From NCBI RefSeq assembly GCF_048569485.1, contig NC_134355.1, forward strand, positions 561,775,642 through 561,839,641: a stretch of DNA of 64,000 bases, given 5' to 3'. Below, piece after piece: positions 32,001-44,000 of this stretch. This DNA is from Anomaloglossus baeobatrachus (lineage: Eukaryota > Chordata > Amphibia > Anura > Aromobatidae). The notes beneath the pieces were generated by a model. The model was given only the letters and a program-made list of their open reading frames with translations, did no database searches and was not told the DNA's origin. The position numbers were made by a program, and so were the translations under genes. Positions within the stretch are counted from its first letter, which is position 1; each line of letters opens with the position of its first letter.

Positions 32001-35000
32001 CGTGCCAGGCAACGTTCCATCCGGCCGCCGCATCGGCTAAATCTGCCGCATGCGGCAAAAGCCGGATGGAACGCAAGGCCATGCGGCACTAATTAAAGTC
32101 TATGCAGGAAAATCGCAACCGGCAGCAAAAAAAAACGGTTGCGATTTTCCTGCAAAGTGCCGGAGTGTGCCGCATTGCAAAAACCGGAGGTGTGAAAGCA
32201 GCCTAAGGAGGACTAAAGAGACCCCGTCACCAGGATCAGGCACGATGCCCTAACGGTCTGGGCACAAAGGCTGATCTAATAGGAACCATCACTATAGAAT
32301 CTGCAGCGGGTTATTCTTTAATAAATATTAGAAGTTTCTTGCAATGAGCAGTTTGTCCATGAGGGTGGGACTGTGGGGGTCTTCATCTCTGCCACGGACC
32401 CTCAGCTTCCTGTGGTGTAAGTATCTACATGTTTACAATTCAGGACCGTCCTAAGCCATGAGTGCTGCTGTGCAGATCTATCTGGTTTGTAATCTTTAGG
32501 AAAATGGCGGCGTTGTCAACTCATGCGCACATTAGCCTTCCAGCAGGCTTTAGGAGAATGGTGCAAATTGAGATATTGCCTCATCTTTGAGTCGGGATCT
32601 CATTCTGCGCCGCCATGGTGCCATATTCCTGAAGCCTGCAGGGAGCCTAATGTGCGCATGCGCTTACATGGCACTGTTTTCCTGAAGCCTGCCAGAGGGT
32701 TAATGTCGGCATGCGCTGACAACGCCACCATTTTCCTGAAGCCTTCTGGGAGGTTAATGTGCGCATGCGCTGACATGGCACCATTTTCCTGAAGCCTTCT
32801 GGGAGGTTAATGTGGTCATACGCTGACATGGCACCATTTTCCTGAAGCCTTTTGGGAGGTTAATGTGGTCATGCGCTGACATGACACCATTTTCCTGAAG
32901 CCTGCAGGGAGGTGAGTGTGCACATGCCCTGACACAGCACCATTTTCACAAGTTCTCAATAGTGGGTTGGTCGGGTGAGGAAGGCGCCACGTTATTATTT
33001 TTCTAGTTTTAAGGCCTTAACTGGTGGCCAAGCGGTGGAGACTTTGATGCTGTGATGGTGCAGTGTCTTGCATAAAAGGTCTCTATCACACGTCCATGCA
33101 AAACACACATTTTTTTGCACGGTCCGTGGTGTAGGTGCGTATCTGTGCACGCATTCAGCGTGTGCTATCCGTGGGACATCCGCATAGCACATGGACAGCG
33201 GGAACGTCTATACTTACCTGTCCATGCTCTGCTGCTGCTTCCACTCCTCGGTGCAGTAAATATGCAGTGTGCATAATGAGTGGGGGATGGGAGTGACAGT
33301 AGCGGCAGAGACGGCAGCACTGGAGAAGGTGAGTATAGAAAATCATTTTTATTTCACAGACGCGTGTTTTCTTCAGTATGTGTCACACCGATGTCATGTG
33401 GATCATAGCCGTGCGGTCCGTGTGAGACCTGTGCTGCCGGAGAAAAACGGACATGTCTATGTGTGTAGCCCACGTACACATGTATGGTCCATGGAAAACA
33501 CGTACGTGTGCGCAAACCCATTGATTTTAATGGGTCTATGTGTGCCCCTGTCTCCAGTAAGTGTGAAAACTGACGTCACACACACCGGAGACAGAGATGT
33601 GTGAAGGGGGCCTGACAAATGCAGACTTTTTCCTCTACCAGTGCTTGATGAAAGGGTCTTCTAGAAACTGGCAGTTAGTTTGGGACTTGAGTTTGAGGAA
33701 TGAATCTTCAACCAACTAATACATCTGCATTAATGCCAGCCCATAGCAGTACCCACCCTCCACCTTGCTGGCGTCTGGGACAAAATGGAGGTCTGTAGTC
33801 ATTACTGATCTAACCTTGGGCCATTCATCTGGTCCATAAATAGTCACTCTCATCTCATTAGTCTGTAAAACCTTCAAAAAAAATCTGTCCTCGCATATTT
33901 CTTGGCCCAGTCTTGACCACGTTTCCTGTGTGTCTTGCTCAGGGGTGGTCAGGTCTCAGCCTTCCTTGCCTCGGCCATGTCTCTGAGCACCTTGTACGTC
34001 TGGGCTCTCCCGGGAGGTTTCACTTCTGGAATGTAACAGCACTGGATGATGATGGCTTCTTGGTCGCTTTCCATTTCATTTTCTCAAATCTTTGGCAGTA
34101 AATCTACGTCTTTTTTTTTATTTTTCCCTCAACATTTTTTGAAATCTTTTGACTATTTGTGACAAAACATTTGATGGTTCTATGATTATGACCCAATATC
34201 TGGGTGCTGCATTCCTCTGTGGATTTGTAACAATTTTTAACATTTTTAGAGTTAGTTAAAAGGGGTATTCCCATTTCCAAGATCCTATCTTACTATGTAG
34301 TACGTGTAATAATAATAGAAAATACCTCCAATTAGAAATGTAATATAGTTCCCCTGATTCACTGCATTGCTTATCTCTTTATCCGGACATTGCAGGACCT
34401 TAGGTATCCATGGTTACTACCACAAGCAACTATCTGACTACATGCGTGGTTGTAACCATGGATACCTAAGATCCTGCAATGCCCTGAACATGAGGGAAGC
34501 GACATGGCTAATCAGAAGCACTTTACTACTTATCTATTTTGAATTATCTGGCCTGGTGTCACTCCCCCCCCCCCCCCCTTTTCCTTCCCCATTTCCTGTT
34601 TGAGATTTCTTTGGCTCACTGACTATTATTGTATATGTACAATAAAGTATTTTTCTACAATTTTTTACCATATCAGGCATGATTACGCCTTTGTTCTCTG
34701 GTGTTCAATGTGTTACATGGCATTTATGCCGAACCATACGTGCATTTTTGATACTGGTGCTGATACTATACCATTATGTTGATTAGGGATTTTGTTCTCA
34801 TTATTTCTAATTGGTGGTATATGTTATTTAAGGAACCAGTCATTTGCAATATGCACCCAGAACCACGAGCAGTTCTGGGTGTATATTGCTAATCCCTGCC
34901 TAACTGTCCCTGTATACACTAGCATAGATAAAGGGATCTTTAGAAAAAGTATCTTTTACCATATGCTAATGAGCGAGAGCACTAGTAACTAGGCGTTATT

Positions 35001-38000
35001 TCCCCCGACTATCCGCCCTCTTATGTTAGTATGCCCCTGTGGGCGTGCTAACATGCTAATGAATACGCAGCGTCAGAGGATGATCTCACTCCACTCTCCG
35101 CCGTTTTTGCGTCTGACACTGGATTTCGGCTCAGTGCGTGTGACCCCCGACTTTCGGTCACGCACATTACTTCAGTTTGAAGCCAGGACGCGTACACCCG
35201 GCCTCATAGTGCGCATGACCGAACCTCCGGGGTCATGCACACTGAGCCGAAATCTCTCTTCGGACAAGATGGCGGTGAAGTGAGTGAGACTATCCTCTGA
35301 CGCTGCGTATTCATTAGCATGATAGCATGCCCACAGGGTATACTAACCTGCTAATTGCGGACTAGCCAGGGGAAATAACGCCCAGGGGACTAGTCCCTGG
35401 CCTCATTAGCATACGATAAAAGATCTTTCAAATACTTTTTTCTAAAGATTTATTTATTTATGCTAGTGTATACAGGGACGGTTAGGCAGGGATTAGCAAT
35501 ATGCACCCAGAACTGCTCATGGTCCTGGGTGCATATTATACCTGACAGGTTCACTTTAATATTATCATTATTACGTCTACTACATATTAGGAAAGGATCT
35601 TGGAGATGGTAATACCCCTTTTACATTTTTTTTTTTTTTTTGGTCCCATTTTTGCCTGAGGAAAACAAGCTGCCTAATAATTCTGCACACCTTAATTCTG
35701 GAGTCACACTTGTGAGAGACTCGCATCGCCCGGTATGGCCGCACACTCTCTGGACCGGAGCATCTCAGCTGTATAGAAATACATGCAGCTGACCCGCTCC
35801 TGCCAGGAGAGTGCGGCCGTGCTGAGTGATGGGAGACTCTCAAGTGTGACTCCGGCCTAATAAAGGGCGCTGATAGCCTTAGGCCGCATTTCCTCATTAC
35901 ACAAATACACATCATCCAATAAGCATTCAAGACTATACATCTTGGAGTAGGAACATTCGCATAAAAATGATCTTGTGAAAATTCACACTTGTCTGATAAT
36001 TGTGCACACAGTATATATGTAAATCCCAGATAAGCCCTTTAGTAATGAACAGTCATTTTAGTTGACTATATGGAGATAAGGTATGCACACCAGTGACTAT
36101 GCAAGGGGAATACATGTAATAGCAGAAACTGCTGTGTGAATACTGACATGAAAAATCCAATAGCTTTATGTAAGAATGAAATGTGAAAAATGGAACCTGC
36201 ATTACTGCCATGAATATATGAATAAAGTCACTGGTGTGCATACCTTATCTCCATATAGTGATTTTTTTTAGGTTTTTGCACCCAGTTCAGACTTAAAGCC
36301 ACTTTGCACACACAGATAAATCTGCGGCAGATCTGTGGTTGCAGTGAAATTGTGGACAATCAGTGCCAGGTTTGTGGCTGTGTACAAATGGAACAATATG
36401 TCCATGATTTCACTGCAACCACAGATCTGCCAAAGATTTATCTGTGTGTGTAAAGTGGCCTTTAGAATGGAGTTCCAAATGTTTTTCCTTATTTGTTAGT
36501 AGTTTTTCGTTTGGGAACCCTCCCCAACCACACCTATTGCCAATCCACATCGTATATATAGCCTGGGTCTCAGCTTCCCATACACGGTAAGTTTTTTAAC
36601 TGCATGAGAGGACACACACAAGCTAGGGACCCCAACGTAGAGAAATACTTTGGCGTAGTGTTGGGGCTCTATTGCATTGATCAATTCAGTAGCTAAATTT
36701 CTCTTTATTCATATATTCATGGCAGTAATGCAGGTTCCATTTTTCACATTTCATTCTTACATTTAGCTATTGAATTTTTCATGTCAGTATTCACACAGCA
36801 GTTTCTGCTATTCCATGTATTCCCCTTGCATAGTCACTGGTGTGCATACCTTATCTCCATATAGTGATGTTTTTTTAGGTTTTTGCACCCAGTTCAGACA
36901 TAGAATGGCGTTCCAAATGTTTTTCCTTATTTTAGTTGACTAGTCAGAGACCATTACAGTCTGGAAAAAATGGCCGGTTTGTGAACCATCGTGTGCCGCT
37001 AGAGAGCTTTCATCCTTCTATAATGAGCATAAGGCGATACGTCGGCCATTATTCTCCCTAAACCTTGCGCTCATGAAATGTTTATAGCTGCGACTGTAAC
37101 GAGTATATCAATCAGTATGATTATTGAGATGTAAGGAAGGGCACAAATACATCAGATCAGCAGTATAAATATACTGCACATTATCTCCAGGTCTCCTGAT
37201 CGCCTTGTTCCTTCACACTCTTTTCCTGTCTATACTCATGCCTCATATATGTCAATTGTTAAGGTGAAAAAAATTTCAATAATTGAAAAAATATAAAGTA
37301 TTACTGTTTTTAAAGTTATGTTTAAATATTTGTTTTCTTTTTCGCTCTATTGGGAGACCCAGACAATTGGGTGTATAGGCTATGCCTCCGGAGGCAGCAC
37401 AAAGTATTACACTCAAAAGTGTTAAGCCCCTCCCCTTCTGCCTATACACCCCCCGTGCTCCCACGGGCTCCTCAGTTTTTTGCTTTGTGCGAAGGAGGCA
37501 GACATGCAAGCACAGCTCCACAGATTAGTCAGCAGCAGCTGCTGACTAGGTCGGATGGAAGAAAAGTGGGCCCATATAGGGCCCCGAGCATGCTCCCTTC
37601 TCACCCCACTTTTGTCGGCGGTGTTGTTAAGGTTGAGGTATCCATTGCGGGTACGGAGGCTGGAGCCCACATGCTGTTTTCCTTCCCCATCCCCCTTAGG
37701 GCTCTGGGTGAAGTGGGATCTTATCGGTCTCCAGGCACTGAGACCGGGCTTCATCCACAACTCCTGTGGAGCCTGATGGATAGGAGCCGATACCGTTCAG
37801 GGACATGGCCCTGCATCTTAAAGGTACTCTGTATCCCTATGGGGACCGCGCACGGCATCACCTCAGCTTTGCTGGGTGTGCTAGTGCACTGGGGACCGCG
37901 GCGCTGACCGGGTCTATATGTGCCATTACACACTCAGCGTCGCTGAGTGTGTTTATATGTAAGGGCTACCGCACTGACCGCCGTTGCCACGGGACACTGC

Positions 38001-41000
38001 GGCACGGCTGGGACTTGTAGTTCGCCGGGGACTTTCACGCGACCGCGCTTTTACGGCGGCCGCGTTTATTACTACGGTCCCCGGCTTCATTGCGGCCTAG
38101 TTTCCCTTTTTTCTCTCCCGCCCTCAGCCCTGACAGGCAGGGGAAGGGCGGGACGCTGCACGGAGCGAGCAGCAATGAGGGCTGGAGTATGATTTACATG
38201 CTCCACTCCCCTCACCGTGCACAGTGTGAGCGCCCGTTTCGCGCTCTTTCCAGGCCACGCCCACAGCTTCCTCAGCTCGTCAGGACGCCGCAGCCATTCC
38301 TGTCAGCTCCACCAACGCTGCAGAGAGGGACATATTCATGGGAGACCCAGACACGGTCTCTGGTGGCCTCACAACCGCTTAGGCGGCTGGTAAGCAGCAC
38401 ATGTGGTGCTAGCCCCATGGTGCTGTATTGTATTGGTACATTATTTGTGTACTGTATATAATTTACACTGTATGAGCACAGTTCTTTCTGGCTATATACC
38501 CTATTGTGTTACTCAGGGAAAACTATAGCATGGCGCCCACAAAAGGCAGGGGTGCCAAAACACAGGCTTATTATGTTGCCTGCGCCGCATGTAAGACCCA
38601 GCTACCGGCAGGTTCCACTGACCCTCATTGTGTACAGTGTTCGACCCCTGTGACACTTCCTCAGCCGGATCCTCTGCTAAGAGGGGCCCAGGGGGAGCCA
38701 CCTATTGACAATGTCCAGGTGACGGGGACTGAGTTTGCAGCCTTTAAGGATCAACTCTCTGAGACTATGGCTAAGATACTAGAAGCCTTGCAGTCCAGAC
38801 CGGTATCTCAGCAAAGGGACTCTGTTGAATCATTGGTCCCTGACCCCCCTCAGTTGGACCAACAATGTCCTCACGGGGTATCTCATACCTCCCAGACGGA
38901 GGGTTCGGACTTAGAACCTAGCCCCAGATCGTCTAAGCGGGCCCGCTTAGAATTTCCCTCGACATCATATTGTTTAGGGTCTCAGCGGGGGGATTCTCTG
39001 GTTGATGATGCGGAGACAGCTGATCAGGATTCTGATCCTGGGAGCGCTCTCAATCTTAATTCTCCAGACGGGGACGCCATAGTGAATGATCTTATTGCAT
39101 CCATTCATCAGTTGCTGGATATTCTTCCCTCAGCCCCTCCGGCGGAGGAGTCAGATTCTCAGCAGGAGAAATTTCGCTTCAGGTTCCCCAAGCGTACACA
39201 GAGTATGTTTCTAGACCACTCTGATTTCAGAGAGGCAATCCAGAATCACCATGCTTGTCCGGATAAGCGTTTCTCTAAGCACCTTAAGGATACACGTTAT
39301 CCTTTTCCCCCGGAAGTGGTTAAAGGTTGGATTCAATGTCCCAAAGTGGATCCTCCAATCTCCAGACTGGCGGCTAGATCCATACTTGCAGTGGAAGATG
39401 GGGCCTCGCTTAAAGATGCCACTGACAGGCAGATGGAGCTCTGGATGAAATCCATCTATGAAGCTATCGGAGCTTCTTTTGCCCCAGCATTCGCAGCCGT
39501 ATGGGCGCTACAAGCTATATCAGCAGGTCAAGCGAAAATTGAAGCGGCTGCGCCACAAGTGGCTTCCATTACCTCCCAGACCTCGGCAATTGCGTCTTAC
39601 GCTATGAATGCTGTCCTGGACTCTGTGAGCCGCACGGCAGTTGCGACCGCCAATTCGGTAGTAGTCCGCAGGGCCTTGTGGCTACGGGAGTGGAAGGCAG
39701 ATTCCGCTTCCAAAAAGCGTTTAACCGGTTTGCCAATTTCTGGCGACAGGCTCTTTGGCGAGCGCCTGGATGAAATCATCAAACAATCCAAGGGAAAGGA
39801 TACATCCTTACCCCAGCCCAAGCAGAACCTCTCCCAACAGAGGAGAGGGCAGTCGAGGTTTCGGTCCTTTCGGGGCGCGGGCCGGTCCCAATTCTCCTCG
39901 TCCAAAAGGTCTCAGAAAGAACAAAGGAACTCTGATGCATGGCGGTCTAAGTCACGTCCTAAAAAGGCCATTGGGAGCACCGCTAACAAAGCGGCTGCCT
40001 CATGACTTTCTACCTCCTCTAGTAGCATCCTCGGTCGGTGGCAGGCTCTCCCGCTTTTGCGACACCTGGCTGCCACAAATAAAAGACCGCTGGGTGAGAG
40101 ACATTCTCTCTCACGGTTACAAGATAGAGTTCATCTCTCGTCCCCCGACTCGATTCTTCCGGTCCTCTCCGCCTCCCGAGCGAGCCGAGGCTCTTCGGCA
40201 GGCGCTGGGCACCCTGAAGGCAGAAGGAGTGGTGGTCCCTGTTCCTCTTCAGCAACAGGGCCACGGTTTTTACTCCAACTTGTTTGTGGTCCCAAAGAAG
40301 GACGGGTCCTTCCGTCCTGTCCTGGACCTAAAACTTCTCAACAAACACGTAAAGACCAGGCGGTTCCGGATGGAATCCCTCCGTTCCGTCATCGCCTCAA
40401 TGTCCCAGGGAGATTTCCTTGCATCGATCGATATCAAAGATGCTTATCTCCACGTTCCGATTGCCCCAGAGCACCAACGCTTCTTGCGCTTCGCCATGGA
40501 AAACGAACACCTGCAGTTCGTGGCACTACCATTCGGCCTGGCAACAGCCCCACGGGTTTTCACCAAGGTTATGGCTATTGTAGTAGCGGTCCTCCATTCT
40601 CAGGGTCATTCTGTGATCCCGTACTTGGACGATCTGTTGATCAAGGCACCCTCTCAAGAGGCATGCCAACAGAGCCTCGACGCTACCCTGGAGACTCTCC
40701 AGAGTTTCGGGTGGATCATCAATTTTCCAAAGTCAAATCTGACACCGGCCCAATCGCTGACGTACCTTGGCATGGAGTTTCATACCCTCTCAGCGATAGT
40801 GAAGCTTCCGCTGATCAAACAGCAGTCACTACAGCAAGGGGTACAGTCTCTCCTTCAAGGCCAGTCACACCCCTTGAGGCGCCTCATGCACTTCTTGGGG
40901 AAGATGGTGGCGGCAATGGAAGCAGTCCCTTTCGCGCAGTTTCACCTGCGTCCCCTTCAATGGGACATCCTACGCAAATGGGACAGGAAGCCGACGTCCC

Positions 41001-44000
41001 TCGACAGGAACGTCTCCCTCTCTCAGGCGACCAAAGCCTCCCTTCGGTGGTGGCTTCTTCCCACTTCATTATCGTAGGGGAAATCATTCCTTCCCCCATC
41101 TTGGGAAGTAGTTACGACAGACGCGAGTCTGTCAGGATGGGGAGCGGTTTTTCTCCACCACAGGACTCAGGGTACGTGGACCCGGCAAGAGTCCTCGCTT
41201 CAGATCAATGTTCTGGAAATTCGGGCAGTGTATCTTGCCCTGAAAGCGTTCCAGCAGTGGCTGGCAGGCAAGCAGATCCGAATTCAGTCGGACAATTCCA
41301 CAGCGGTGGCATACATCAATCACCAAGGCGGCACACGCAGTCGTCAAGCCTTCCAGGAAGTCCGGCGGATCTTGATGTGGGTGGAAGCCACGTCCTCCAC
41401 CATATCCGCAGTTCACATCCCAGGCGTGGAAAACTGGGAAGCAGATTATCTCAGTCGCCAGGGCATGGACGCAGGGGAATGGTCCCTTCACCCGGACGTG
41501 TTTCAGGAGATCTGTTGCCGCTGGGGGGTGCCGGACGTCGACCTCATGGCGTCCCGGCACAACAACAAGGTACCAATGTTCATGGCACGGTCTCAAGACC
41601 CCAGAGCTCTGGCGGCAGACGCCTTAGTTCAGGATTGGTCGCAGTTTCAGCTCCCGTATGTGTTTCCTCCGCTGGCACTGTTGCCCAGAGTGTTACGCAA
41701 GATCAGGGCCGACTGCCGCCGCGCCATCCTCGTCGCTCCAGACTGGCCGAGGAGGTCGTGGTACCCGGATCTGTGGCATCTCACGGTCGGCCAACCGTGG
41801 GCACTACCAGACCGAACAGACTTGCTGTCTCAAGGGCCGTTTTTCCATCTGAATTCTGCGGCCCTCAACCTGACTGCGTGGCCATTGAGTCCTGGATCCT
41901 AGCGTCTTCAGGATTATCTCAGGATGTCATTGCCACTATGAGACAGGCTAGGAAACCAACGTCCGCCAAGATCTATCACAGGACGTGGAAGATTTTTCTG
42001 TCATGGTGCTCTGCTCAGGGTTTTTCTCCCTGGCCATTTGCATTACCTACTTTTCTGTCCTTCCTTCAATCTGGACTGGAAAAGGGTTTGTCGCTTGGCT
42101 CCCTTAAGGGACAAGTTTCTGCGCTCTCGGTGTTTTTCCAGAAGCGCCTAGCTAGACTTCCACAGGTACGCACGTTCCTGCAGGGAGTTTGTCACATCGT
42201 TCCACCTTACAAGCGGCCGTTAGAACCCTGGGATCTGAACAGGGTGCTGATGGTTCTTCAGAAACCACCATTCGAGCCAATGAGAGATATCTCTCTCTCA
42301 CGCCTTTCGCAGAAGGTGGTCTTCCTAGTAGCAGTCACTTCTCTTCGGAGAGTGTCTGAGCTAGCAGCGTTGTCATGCAAAGCCCCTTTTCTGGTGTTTC
42401 ACCAGGACAAGGTGGTTCTACGTCCGGTTCCGGAATTTCTCCCTAAGGTTGTATCCCCCTTTCATCTCAATCAGGATATCTCCTTACCTTCTTTTTATCC
42501 TCATCCAGTTCACCAATGTGAAAAGGATTTGCACTTGTTAGATCTGGTGAGAGCACTCAGATTCTACATTTCTCGTACGGCGCCCCTGCGCCGCTCGGAT
42601 GCACTCTTTGTCCTTGTCGCTGGCCAGCGTAAAGGGTCACAGGCTTCCAAATCAACCCTGGCTCGGTGGATCAAGGAGCCAATTATCGAAGCTTACCGTT
42701 CGGCTGGGCTTCCGGTTCCCTCAGGGCTGAAGGCCCATTCTACCAGAGCCGTGGGCGCGTCCTGGGCTTTGAGGCACCAGGCTACGGCTCAGCAGGTGTG
42801 TCAGGCGGCTACCTGGTCGAGCCTGCACACTTTCACAAAACACTATCAGGTGCATACCTATGCTGCGGCGGATGCCAGCCTAGGTAGACGAGTCCTTCAG
42901 GCGGCGGTTGCCCACCTGTAGGAAAGGGCCGTTTTACGGCTCTCTTACGAGGTATTATTTTACCCACCCAGGGACTGCTTTTGGACGTCCCAATTGTCTG
43001 GGTCTCCCAATAGAGCGAAAAAGAAGAACGGAATTTTGTTTACTTACCGTAAATTCCTTTTCTTCTAGCTCTAATTGGGAGACCCAGCACCCGCCCCTGT
43101 TTTTTTGTGTACACATGTTGTTCATGTTGAATGGTTTCAGTTCTCCGATGTTCCTTCGGATTGAAGTTACTTTAAACCAGTTTGTAATTATATTTCCTCC
43201 TTCTTGCTTTTGCACCAAAACTGAGGAGCCCGTGGGAGCACGGGGGGTGTATAGGCAGAAGGGGAGGGGCTTAACACTTTTGAGTGTAATACTTTGTGCT
43301 GCCTCCGGAGGCATAGCCTATACACCCAATTGTCTGGGTCTCCCAATTAGAGCTAGAAGAAAAGGAATTTACGGTAAGTAAACAAAATTCCCTTCTTTAA
43401 TTTAGAAAAAATATATGAAAACAATTTAAAGTTTGATATTTTCCACTCTTAAACACTAGGGGCAGCAGCTGCTGAAATCCTGCTGTAGAGCTACTGTAGA
43501 ACTAGCTCACATTATAACTGCAGTAAAAGTGGGCAGAATCTGCTCTCCTGTGTGTCATGTCACCTACCCCTCCCAATCTGGGTGTTTCTCAGATTGGGAG
43601 GATAAGAGAGAATGATGTTTAGAATCACAGTGCAGAGCCATTTTGTTGGTGGCCGCAAAGTGATCCTAATGTCTAAAGTGTAACTAAGGCCAGCTGCATA
43701 GTTCTCCATTGTTTCCCAATGGCCCACTCACTGTTTCCCAATGCCGCTCCCAGCCGCATGTGCTCACCTTAGACCTGCGCCCCCAGCAACCTGTCCTCTC
43801 AGCAATCACAGTACATAGCAGCGAAGGCCCGAGGTGAGCACACACAGGGAGGGGGGATGAGCGGAGGGGAGGGGGGGTGAGCGGCAGATCGGGGAGCAGC
43901 ACGCCAGGATCAGTTACGGTGCAATCACCGCTGCCCGGCACCGGTACTAACCCCATCCCGGCGGGTGACAGGGGTAAAGGGGAGCACACAGCATATGCTG

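Larger units (their letters stand above)
37331..43391 (+). mobile_element. DIRS-type tyrosine-recombinase retrotransposon
   Basis: Gag-like ORF, RT/RNase H region and tyrosine recombinase overlap in the compact DIRS-1 order. The termini are inverted (37345-37500 against 43210-43350, sharing GGGAGACCCAGACAATTGGG). At 42990-43085 an internal complementary region fuses the outer parts of both ends: TCCCAATAGAGCGAAAAAG as at the left terminus, then TTACTTACCGTAAATTCC as at the right. This is the hallmark used by DIRS elements to form a circular intermediate. No target duplication is expected. About one break is present in the RT/RNase H region; otherwise the copy looks nearly whole. It lies in ILKAP intron 1 in gene orientation. 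Confidence 0.93.

Noticed and set aside
31427-32089. 220-residue minus-strand frame
   Set aside because: It runs through GCCGCAT palindromes of a MITE and has no recognisable domain.
40057-41874. The long frame running into the DIRS recombinase as one 954-residue protein
   Set aside because: Its first two thirds overlap RT and RNase H in another phase and look like no known domain; only the recombinase part is supported.
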